DNA of 64,000 nt from Micrococcales bacterium (GTDB lineage Bacteria > Actinomycetota > Actinomycetes > S36-B12 > UBA10799): positions 248,001 through 312,000 of the forward strand of contig JADJCR010000001.1 of assembly GCA_016703125.1 (NCBI GenBank), written 5' to 3'. Position 1 is the stretch's first letter; the number at the start of each line of letters is the position of its first letter. Below, in pieces: positions 57,762 to 64,000 of this stretch. The translations under genes and the position numbers were made by a program. The notes under the pieces are model-generated. The model was given only the letters and a program-made list of their open reading frames with translations, did no database searches and was not told where the DNA came from.

Positions 57762-58838
57762 GTGCTCGCTGACCGTGTGGTGGAGGGGCTGCTTGGACTG
57801 TTCGGCGCGGAGCCCGACGTGCGGGTGCCCGACGACAAGGGTCAGCCGTGGCTCACGGTCAAGTACGGCGACGACCCCGACGAGGTGTTCGGTGTCGTCC
57901 GCGCGCGGGTGGCGGATCGCAGCGTCATCGTCAAGGTGAATCCGCCGCGGGGCATCGGGCAAACCTTGATCCCGTGGATCATCTCCGAGCAGGGGATCGC
58001 TCTGCCCGCGCCCTACGACAGCTTCCCGGCCGCCGCCGAGACGAGCCACACCGGGGAACGCGAACCCGCGGTGTACGCACTCAGCGCGTGTGCCGATGTG
58101 CGGCCGGCGTTGCTGGGTTCATTCGACGCTGAGGGGCAGACCGCGCTCGTCCTCGAGGACCTGGGGCAGATCTCCGGGCTGGATGCCAGCGGTGCGATCG
58201 AGCGCTGGCCGACCGAACGCATAGAACGGGCCCTGCAGGCCGCCGCGGGCTTCCACGCAGCGACCGCGGGCCGGGACTTCCCCTGGACCGTGCGCCGACC
58301 CAGCACGTCGACCGCTGTGGTGGACGCCCCCCTGTGGGCGGCGTTGCTACAGGACGCCGCGGCGCGTTCCCCCGACCTCATCACCCCCGAGGTGCTGGCG
58401 GCGCGGTCGGCCACCATCGACACGATCGAGCAGTGGCACCCGGCCAAGGACGCCATGCCGGGGTGCCTGGTCCACAACGACTTCAACCAGCGCAACGTCG
58501 GCTTCCGGGACTCCGGTGAGGTGGTGGTGCTCGACTGGGAACTGGCCAGGGTGAACACCCCGCAGCGTGACGTGGCGGAGTTGCTCACCTTCACCCTCGA
58601 CGCGCACACCCCGCCCGAGGAGGTGCTGCACCTGCTGGCGGTGCATTGGCAGGCACTGGCCGACAACGGTCTGTCTGTGGATCCGGACCTCTACGCCCAG
58701 GCCGCGGCCGCGGAGTTCCGGGTCCAGTCGGTTGACCGGATCGGCATGCAACTGATCTTCGGCGCGGCCTTCGATCTGCCCTACCTGGCACGGATCAACC
58801 GCACCGTGGACCACCTGGTGGCGTTGACTGCGGGCTAG
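57762..58838 (+). CDS. Aminoglycoside-phosphotransferase-fold protein
   Basis: A 358-residue protein of the APH/choline kinase fold. The catalytic loop is GCLVHNDFNQRNVGF and the metal aspartate is in EVVVLDWELA; the N-lobe has SVIVKVNPP (nucleotide lysine) and TALVLEDLG. The substrate is unknown; small-molecule or cofactor phosphorylation is as likely as antibiotic resistance. The start at 57762 is chosen from the leaderless -10 spacing. Its stop shares CTAG with the convergent secreted protein gene. Confidence 0.82.
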   Translation: MLADRVVEGLLGLFGAEPDVRVPDDKGQPWLTVKYGDDPDEVFGVVRARVADRSVIVKVNPPRGIGQTLIPWIISEQGIALPAPYDSFPAAAETSHTGEREPAVYALSACADVRPALLGSFDAEGQTALVLEDLGQISGLDASGAIERWPTERIERALQAAAGFHAATAGRDFPWTVRRPSTSTAVVDAPLWAALLQDAAARSPDLITPEVLAARSATIDTIEQWHPAKDAMPGCLVHNDFNQRNVGFRDSGEVVVLDWELARVNTPQRDVAELLTFTLDAHTPPEEVLHLLAVHWQALADNGLSVDPDLYAQAAAAEFRVQSVDRIGMQLIFGAAFDLPYLARINRTVDHLVALTAG

Positions 58839-59209
58839 GGCTCCCGCGGCGTCCACACCACGCTGACCACCGACGACTTCGCCAGGACCCTGCCCGTCTT
58901 GGCCACGACCAGCGCCCGGTACCTGCCCACACCCGGTTGGTAGCCCTCAATGTCGTCCTCGACGCGCCCGGAGGGCCCGAGCCGGAACGAGTCGATGCCA
59001 CGCCAGGCCGCGATGCCCTTCACCTGGATGCGGACCCGCGTGCCTTTGGCCTTGGCTGCGGGTGTGACGGTGATCGTGTAGGGCACGTCCGCGCCGACCG
59101 GGGCGGTGCTCTTGGCGATGCTCAGGGTGGGCTTCAGGTCCGCACCCATGGCCGGGGCTGCGGTGAGGATGCCCAGTACTGCGAGGGTGCCGGTGATAGC
59201 CGTTCTCAT
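58835..59209 (-). CDS. Small secreted protein with Ig-like fold
   Basis: A 124-residue protein with a signal peptide (MRTAITGTLAVLGILTAAPA, cleavage near AMGA) and a mature beta-rich domain of about 100 residues (PTLSIAKSTAPVGADVPY, RVRIQVKGIAAWRGID, RYRALVVAKTGRV). It resembles a single immunoglobulin-like or bacterial surface beta-sandwich. GGAGG precedes the ATG. Partner and function unknown. The stop codon overlaps that of the convergent phosphotransferase gene. Confidence 0.72.
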   Translation of the reverse strand: MRTAITGTLAVLGILTAAPAMGADLKPTLSIAKSTAPVGADVPYTITVTPAAKAKGTRVRIQVKGIAAWRGIDSFRLGPSGRVEDDIEGYQPGVGRYRALVVAKTGRVLAKSSVVSVVWTPREP

Positions 59210-59286
59210 GGTGGCCTCCGCCTCCCAGTCTGCCCCGCACGCGGGCGCCGTCGCGCGTGTTGCCCGGTGGGGTCGAAGATGGGGGT

Positions 59287-59610
59287 GTGAACTCAACCCC
59301 TTGGCGGGCGATGGTGGACGAGGTGCTGCGAGGCAACCCCAGATTGCCGGCCACCACCCGCGCCGCCCTCAGTGTCCTCATCGACATCGATGCCGAGGTC
59401 GACAAACGCGGCGCGCCCTATCCGCAATCGCTGGCTTATCTGATGGCCATGTGCCAGCAGGCCGATCCCACGCTCGCCGATCTGGCGCAGCCGCCGCCGG
59501 GGGAGCACTCCGTGATCGAGCTGCTGAAGGCGTTCGCCGAGGATGGCCAGCCGGACTGGTCGGCGCTGGGCCGGGTCGCTGCCGGTTGGCTGGCGGACCT
59601 CGTCGGGTGA
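59287..59610 (+). CDS. Hypothetical protein
   Basis: A 107-residue acidic, mostly helical protein with no signal peptide, membrane segment or known motif. GTG at 59287 is a reasonable start (VNSTPWRAMVDEVLRG), preceded by a G-rich stretch; a GTG two bases upstream is out of frame. Codon use matches its neighbours. It lies just upstream of infC and may share its transcript. I do not recognise a family. Confidence 0.6.
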   Translation: MNSTPWRAMVDEVLRGNPRLPATTRAALSVLIDIDAEVDKRGAPYPQSLAYLMAMCQQADPTLADLAQPPPGEHSVIELLKAFAEDGQPDWSALGRVAAGWLADLVG

Positions 59611-59618
59611 CTGCCTGC

Positions 59619-59624
59619 TACGCT
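59619..59624 (+). promoter_or_regulatory. -10 box upstream of infC
   Basis: TACGCT gives a leader of about 135 bases before infC. The leader contains GCCTGAT-CAC-ATCAGGC (59707-59723), a perfect 7-bp hairpin, and could host autoregulation of infC-rpmI-rplT. Confidence 0.4.
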
Positions 59625-59763
59625 GTGTGAGTCGAAACCTCGACACCTGTGCAAGCGGAACCTGGCGTTCCCACCTCCCGGATTCGACGTCCGGTGGTCC
59701 TACGGGTGCCTGATCACATCAGGCGCGCCTTCCGTTTGCCAACCGCAACGAAGGAGGCGCCTC

Positions 59764-60300
59764 ATCAGCGAAGAACCACGCGTCAACGACCGTATCCGGG
59801 TCCCGGAGGTCCGTTTGGTCGGACCCAACGGTGAGCAGGTCGGCATCGTCAGAGTGGAGGACGCGCTGCGACTGGCAGCGGAGTCCGACCTGGACCTGGT
59901 GGAAGTGGCCCCGATGGCCAAGCCGCCGGTGTGCAAGCTGATGGACTACGGCAAGTTCAAGTACGAGGCGGCGCTCAAGGCGCGCGAATCGCGCAAGAAC
60001 CAGGCACACACGGTCATCAAGGAGATGAAACTCCGCCCGAAGATCGACAAGCACGACTATGAGACCAAGAAGGGTCACGTAGAGCGTTTCCTCGGTCAGG
60101 GCGACAAGGTCAAGGTGACCATCATGTTCCGGGGCCGGGAGCAGTCCCGTCCGGAGCTGGGGTTCCGTCTCCTGAGCCGCTTGGCGCAGGACGTTGAATC
60201 GTTGGGATTCGTGGAAGCGTCGCCGAAGCAGGACGGCCGCAACATGATCATGGTCCTCGCACCGCACCGGAAGAAGACCGGCAAGGGCGAGCAGGCCTGA
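59764..60300 (+). CDS. infC: Translation initiation factor IF-3 with AUC start
   Basis: A 178-residue factor that binds the 30S subunit and proofreads start-codon pairing. EPRVNDRIRVPEVRLVGP and the linker LVEVAPMAKPPVCKLMDYGKF (shown here as two parts: LVEVAPMAKPP and VCKLMDYGKF) are diagnostic, and the C-terminal domain has MFRGREQSRPELG. No ATG, GTG or TTG lies at the right place. The codon ATC at 59764 has AAGGAGG (59751-59757) six bases upstream and gives ISEEPRVND. Non-canonical AUU or AUC starts on infC are known, because IF-3 rejects them and so limits its own synthesis. Confidence 0.95.
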   Translation: MSEEPRVNDRIRVPEVRLVGPNGEQVGIVRVEDALRLAAESDLDLVEVAPMAKPPVCKLMDYGKFKYEAALKARESRKNQAHTVIKEMKLRPKIDKHDYETKKGHVERFLGQGDKVKVTIMFRGREQSRPELGFRLLSRLAQDVESLGFVEASPKQDGRNMIMVLAPHRKKTGKGEQA

Positions 60301-60316
60301 GGACATTAGGAGAGAC

Positions 60317-60514
60317 ATGCCGAAGATGAAGACCCACAGCGGCGCCAAGAAGCGCATGCGTAAGACGGGTAAGGGCAAGATCATGCGGGAGCAGGCGAAC
60401 AACCAGCACATGTACGAGCAGAAGAGTTCGCGCCGCAAGCGCCGCCTGCGCCGTGACCAGGTGCTGAGCCCGGGTGACACCAAGATCGCCAAGCGCCTTC
60501 TGGGCGAGCGCTGA
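60317..60514 (+). CDS. rpmI: 50S ribosomal protein L35
   Basis: A 65-residue highly basic protein starting MPKMKTHSGAKKRMRKTGKG. AGGAGA lies upstream. It stands 16 bases after infC and 13 before rplT in the universal order. Confidence 0.97.
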   Translation: MPKMKTHSGAKKRMRKTGKGKIMREQANNQHMYEQKSSRRKRRLRRDQVLSPGDTKIAKRLLGER

Positions 60515-60527
60515 GGAGGACTGACAG

Positions 60528-60893
60528 ATGGCACGTGTGAAGCGCGCGGTCAACGCGCAGAAGAAGCGTCGCACCACGCTTGAGAAGGCCAGTGGCTACC
60601 GTGGGCAGCGCTCCCGGCTGTACCGCAAAGCCAAGGAGCAACTGCTCCACTCCGGGGTGTACGCCTACGACCACCGCAAGGACCGCAAGGGCGACTTCCG
60701 TCGCCTGTGGATCCAGCGGATCAACGCCGCGGCCCGCGCGAACGGGATGACCTACAACCGGTTCATCCAGGGACTGCGCCTGGCGGGCGTCGAGGTCGAC
60801 CGTCGCATGCTCGCCGAACTCGCGGTGAACGACGAGAAGACCTTCGCGGCGCTGGTGGAGACTGCCAAGGCGGCTCTGCCCTCCGCAGCCTGA
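60528..60893 (+). CDS. rplT: 50S ribosomal protein L20
   Basis: A 121-residue early-assembly protein of the large subunit. ARVKRAVNAQKKRRTTLEKA, GYRGQRSRLYRKAKEQ and YAYDHRKDRKGDFRRLWI are conserved. GAGGAGG precedes the ATG. Confidence 0.97.
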   Translation: MARVKRAVNAQKKRRTTLEKASGYRGQRSRLYRKAKEQLLHSGVYAYDHRKDRKGDFRRLWIQRINAAARANGMTYNRFIQGLRLAGVEVDRRMLAELAVNDEKTFAALVETAKAALPSAA

Positions 60894-60894
60894 C

Positions 60895-61629
60895 ATGACT
60901 TCGAACGGCCCCACCTCGGTCAAGTCCGACCGGGTCGGGGCCGTTCGGCGTCTGGCCAACCGGAGGTTCCGCGAGCAGGTCGGCAGGTTCCTCGTCGAGG
61001 GCCCGCAGGGCGTTCTGGAGGCCGTGCGGCATCAACCGGAGTGCGTGGACGAGGTCTTCGTCGTGGCGGGGCATGCGCTCGCAGTCGACGGTGTGAAGGT
61101 CACCGAGGTTCCCGAGCCGGTTCTTCTCGCCATGACCGAAACCGTCCACCCGCAGGGCGTGGCCGCGGTGTGCCGATTCCTGCCTTTCGCGCCGCCGGAC
61201 GATCCGCAGTTGATCGTGGTGCTGCACGAGGTGCGCGACCCGGGCAACGCCGGCACGATCCTGCGCACAGCCGATGCTGCTGGCGCCGATGCCGTCTACT
61301 TCACCGGTGACTCCGTCGACCCGTACAACGGGAAGTGCGTGCGCAGCACCGCCGGCTCCCTGTTCCACATCCCCTTCACGTCCTGTGCGCTGTCCGACGT
61401 GCCGATGGCCGGACTGCAGGTACTCGCCACCTCGGGTGCCGGGGAGCGGGATCTGCGCGAGGTGGATCTGGGCTTGCCCACCGCCTGGGTGTTCGGCAAT
61501 GAGGCCCACGGTCTGCCCGATCTCGGGTTGCCCACGGTCTCAATCCCGATCTTCGGGGCGGCCGAGTCGCTGAACCTGGCGTCGGCTGCGGCCGTGTGTC
61601 TGTACGCGAGCGCCCTGGCGCAGCGGTAA
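60895..61629 (+). CDS. TrmH/SpoU family RNA 2'-O-methyltransferase
   Basis: A 244-residue knotted methylase. The N-terminal substrate domain (VRRLANRRFREQVGRFLVEG) is followed by the SPOUT motifs: VLHEVRDPGNAGTILRTADA, WVFGNEAHGLP and IFGAAESLNLASAAAVCLY, which form the SAM-binding knot. The target is likely rRNA or tRNA but cannot be told from sequence. It begins one base after the rplT stop. Confidence 0.92.
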   Translation: MTSNGPTSVKSDRVGAVRRLANRRFREQVGRFLVEGPQGVLEAVRHQPECVDEVFVVAGHALAVDGVKVTEVPEPVLLAMTETVHPQGVAAVCRFLPFAPPDDPQLIVVLHEVRDPGNAGTILRTADAAGADAVYFTGDSVDPYNGKCVRSTAGSLFHIPFTSCALSDVPMAGLQVLATSGAGERDLREVDLGLPTAWVFGNEAHGLPDLGLPTVSIPIFGAAESLNLASAAAVCLYASALAQR

Positions 61630-61666
61630 TTGGGCCTTCCCCCTTTGCGTTGGTTGACGTTCGTCG

Positions 61667-61704
61667 CTGCACGAGCCCCACCCAACTGCACGAGCCCCAT
61701 CCAA
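61667..61704. repeat. 19-bp tandem duplication
   Basis: CTGCACGAGCCCCACCCAA (61667-61685) is followed directly by CTGCACGAGCCCCATCCAA (61686-61704), one mismatch, in the spacer between two convergent genes. Confidence 0.7.
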
Positions 61705-61714
61705 CTCGCGCTCC

Positions 61715-62647
61715 CTACACCTTCTCCTGCAGATCCAGCCAGCGCATGATCCCGGCCACGTTGGCCTGGGTGCCCGCCAACTCCTCCTGCTTGGCCAGCA
61801 CTTCAGCGTTGTCGTACAGGGCGGCATGGCGCGCTCGGTCCTTCTCGCGCACCATGGCGACGGCGTGGTCCATGTCGGCAGTGACCTCCCGGGCGAGCCG
61901 CACCGCGTCCACCCATGCGTGCAACTCGTCCACGGAGGCGTCCAGGGTCTCGTCGATGTCGGTGACCGGGCCGAAGTGGCTGAACAGCAGCCGGGTCGGG
62001 CGGACGTCGCGCATCGCGGCCAGGGAACTCAATGTCAGGTCCAGGTCGAAGTCCGGGGGAGGGGTCGCCGGCCGGACGTCGGCGGTCTCGGGGACGTAGA
62101 CGCCGGCGGCGTCGCCGGTGTAGAGATCCCCGGTGGCCGAGTCGACCAGGCCGATGTGGTGGGACGCGTGCCCCGGGTTGTGGAATGCGGCCAGCGACCG
62201 GCCGTCGCCCAGATCCACGACTCCGCGCTCGGCGATGGACACGATCCGGGACGCGGGCGTGGGCAGCAGGTCGCCGAACAGCCGGTCCATAGCCGGGCCG
62301 AATACGCGCCGGGCGCTGGAGACCAGGCGTTCGGGATCCGCCAGGTGCCGGGCACCGCGCTCCTGCACCACGATCTGCGCCCGCGGGAACGCTTGCGCGA
62401 GATCGCCGACCCCACCGGCGTGGTCGAGGTGGATGTGGGTCACCACGATCGTGGCCAGATCGTCCGCACCGATGCCCAGCCTCTGCAACTGCTCCATGAC
62501 GATGGGCGCCGACCGGGCAGTGCCCGTTTCCACCAGGCAGGGCCGCGAACCGCGGATCAGGTACGACGAGGTGATCGACTCGTAGCCGCCCATCCGCGTG
62601 TCCATCAGGAAGACGTCGTTGCCGACTTCCACCGTGTCCGCGTGCAT
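61715..62647 (-). CDS. Metallo-beta-lactamase-fold hydrolase
   Basis: A 310-residue protein. The metal motif is VVTHIHLDHAGG, with further ligands in HNPGHASHHIGL, YTGDAAGVYV and LLFSHFGPV, the full set for a binuclear site. The N-terminal YESITSSYLIRG is typical of glyoxalase II-like or quinolone-lyase-like members; the substrate is unknown. The C-terminal 80 residues are helical. The ATG at 62647 is preferred by alignment of the first strand. It is divergent from pheS. Confidence 0.88.
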   Translation of the reverse strand: MHADTVEVGNDVFLMDTRMGGYESITSSYLIRGSRPCLVETGTARSAPIVMEQLQRLGIGADDLATIVVTHIHLDHAGGVGDLAQAFPRAQIVVQERGARHLADPERLVSSARRVFGPAMDRLFGDLLPTPASRIVSIAERGVVDLGDGRSLAAFHNPGHASHHIGLVDSATGDLYTGDAAGVYVPETADVRPATPPPDFDLDLTLSSLAAMRDVRPTRLLFSHFGPVTDIDETLDASVDELHAWVDAVRLAREVTADMDHAVAMVREKDRARHAALYDNAEVLAKQEELAGTQANVAGIMRWLDLQEKV

Positions 62648-62689
62648 GAAACCATCCTGCACCGGCGAAAGTCCGTTGAGGCGGCCCAA

Positions 62690-62695
62690 TAGAAT
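62690..62695 (+). promoter_or_regulatory. -10 box for leaderless pheS
   Basis: TAGAAT begins 12 bases before the GTG at 62702; it is the closest match to the consensus TATAAT-type box in the window. Confidence 0.55.
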
Positions 62696-62701
62696 CGTGG
62701 G

Positions 62702-63810
62702 GTGTCCGCACCCAACAAGAACTTCGACCCGGTGACGCCGGCCGCGCTGCAACCAGCATCGCTGCAGGCCCACGTCGACGCGGCGCTGACCGCGATCACT
62801 GCCACCGAAGACCTCGCCGCGCTCAAGCAGGTCCGGATCGAGCACACCGGTGATCGCTCGCCACTGGCCCTGGCCAACCGCGAGATCGGCGCGCTGCCTC
62901 CGAGTGCCAAGGCCGAGGCGGGCAAGGCCGTCGGTGCCGCCCGCGGGCAAGTGACGCAGGCGCTCAAGGCCCGGGAGGCCTCGCTCAAGCTGGCCGAACG
63001 GGAGCGGATCCTGACCAGCGAGCGAGTCGACGTGACGATGGTCAACGACCGCGAGCCGGTCGGCGCCCGTCACCCCATCCACACGATCAGCGAACACATC
63101 GCCGACGCATTCGTGTCGATCGGCTACGGCGTGGTCGAGGGCCCGGAGTTGGAATCGGAGTGGTTCAACTTCGACGCCCTGAACATCGATCGAGACCACC
63201 CCGCTCGCACCATGCAGGACACCTTCTTCGTCGGTGCCGCGGACAGCGGAGCAGTGCTGCGGACACACACCTCGCCACTGCAGATCCGCACGATGCTCAA
63301 CCAGCAACCGCCGGTTTACGTGGTCTGCCCGGGCCGGGTCTATCGCACCGATGAACTCGACGCCACCCACACCCCGGTGTTCCACCAGGTGGAGGGGCTG
63401 GCCGTGGACAAGGGCCTGAGCATGGTCGACCTGAAGTCGACCCTGGACTGGTTCGCCGCCTCCATGTTCGGCGAAGGGATCGTCACCAGGCTGCGGCCCA
63501 GCTACTTCCCCTTCACCGAGCCCAGCGCTGAGGTGGACCTTGAGTGTTTCGCCTGCCGGGGCCAGAGTGTGGGCAACCCGGATCGTCCGTGCCGCACCTG
63601 CTCGTCGGAGGGCTGGATCGAATGGGGGGGTGCGGGATGGTCAATCCCCGCGTGTTGCAGTCCTGCGGCATCGACCCCGACGAATACACCGGTTTCGCCT
63701 TCGGGATGGGCATCGAGCGCACGCTGATGTTCCGGCACGGGATCACGGACATGCGTGATCTCGTCGAGGGGGACGTCCGCTTCACCGCGGCCTTCGGAAT
63801 GGACAGCTGA
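62702..63810 (+). CDS. pheS: Phenylalanyl-tRNA synthetase alpha subunit (frameshifted)
   Basis: Catalytic subunit of the alpha2-beta2 synthetase. The N-terminal coiled-coil arm (about residues 15-105) is followed by class II motifs: GFGVVEGPELE-like GYGVVEGPELESEW, FNFDALNIDRDHPART, VCPGRVYRTDELDATH, FPFTEPSAEVD and, in the second frame, MGIERTLMFRHGITDMRD. The frame breaks in the G7 run at 63624-63630; one more G restores EWGGCGMVNPRVL. The repaired length is 369 residues, normal. The break is almost certainly a sequencing error. pheT begins on the stop. Confidence 0.93.
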
Positions 63811-64000
63811 TGCGCGCTCCGCTGAGTTGGATCAAGGAGTACGCCGCCCTGCCCGCCGGCGTGACGGCACGGGAGGTCGCCGACAAGTTGATCGGGATCG
63901 GCCTGGAGGTCGAGTCCGTCGACGAGGTCACCGTGACCGGGCCGCTGGTGGTCGGACGGATCCTGCAGATCGAGGAATTGAAGGAGTACAAGAAGCCCAT
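63810..64000 (+). CDS. pheT: Phenylalanyl-tRNA synthetase beta subunit (5' part only)
   Basis: About 63 N-terminal residues are in the window, opening MRAPLSWIKEYAALPAG and continuing LIGIGLEVESVDEV and VVGRILQIEEL, the start of the tRNA-binding OB domain of PheT. It shares a base with the pheS stop (TGATG). The rest lies beyond the window. Confidence 0.93.
   Translation, partial: MRAPLSWIKEYAALPAGVTAREVADKLIGIGLEVESVDEVTVTGPLVVGRILQIEELKEYKKP

Overview
The window is one continuous stretch of a GC-rich actinobacterial chromosome. It has many GTG starts and dense 4-base stop/start overlaps (ATGA, GTGA). It also carries several lineage markers: an actinobacterial integration host factor (mIHF), a BldD regulator, an HGxxPAAW-type small membrane protein, the Trp-operon-associated membrane protein, and a primosomal protein N' lacking helicase motifs. 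Gene order matches the conserved actinobacterial his/trp, lgt-gltBD-pyk, bldD-pyr-mihF-gmk-rpoZ-coaBC-metK-priA-def-fmt-rsmB-rpe-rib and infC-rpmI-rplT-pheST blocks. I cannot name the order or genus. No rRNA, tRNA, CRISPR array, prophage or transposase was seen.

Layout. 1-1192: truncated secreted von Willebrand A protein. 1.8-5.5 kb: glpD, a TetR regulator and a divergent alkyl-DHAP-synthase-like flavoprotein. 5.6-6.6 kb: a small helical protein and a RHH antitoxin/DUF5615 toxin pair. 6.7-16.8 kb: hisA-hisF, hisI-trpE-membrane genes, a two-component system, then trpC-trpB-trpA. 16.8-18.9 kb: DoxX/MauE-like protein, DsbA-like thioredoxin, lgt. 18.9-19.8 kb: an alpha/beta hydrolase (minus strand). 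19.8-20.3 kb: tandem repeats with a poly-G tract. 20.4-28.0 kb: gltB, gltD, pyk. 28.0-39.1 kb: bldD (minus), then the PyrR-regulated pyrimidine operon pyrR-pyrB-pyrC-PH-carA-carB-pyrK-pyrD-(repeats)-pyrF. 39.1-49.1 kb: mihF, gmk, rpoZ, coaBC, lysE-type exporter (minus), metK, priA, def, fmt, rsmB, rpe. 49.1-52.8 kb: two short inverted-repeat elements, an FMN riboswitch and ribD-ribE-ribBA-ribH. 52.9-57.4 kb: secreted beta-propeller, then hisE-hisG-carboxyltransferase-sseB. 57.3-59.6 kb: DUF1844, phosphotransferase, small secreted and hypothetical proteins. 59.7-64 kb: infC, rpmI, rplT, an RNA methyltransferase, a metallo-beta-lactamase fold protein, pheS and the start of pheT.

Most of the content is housekeeping: histidine, tryptophan, glutamate, pyrimidine, riboflavin, CoA and SAM synthesis, plus translation. 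Regulation readable from sequence includes an FMN riboswitch, a PyrR-binding leader loop over the pyrR ribosome site, an AUC start for infC, and many promoters whose -10 box lies 12-13 bases before the start codon (leaderless mRNAs).

Seven genes (glpD, the hydrolase, gltB, pyk, the pyr-operon PH protein, carB, pheS) are split by one small frameshift each, nearly all in G or C runs. With the poly-G tract this points to uncorrected sequencing errors rather than true pseudogenes. The least explained signals are three families of intergenic repeats (19.84-20.33, 38.14-38.36 and 49.05-49.30 kb). I found no convincing new multi-gene system.
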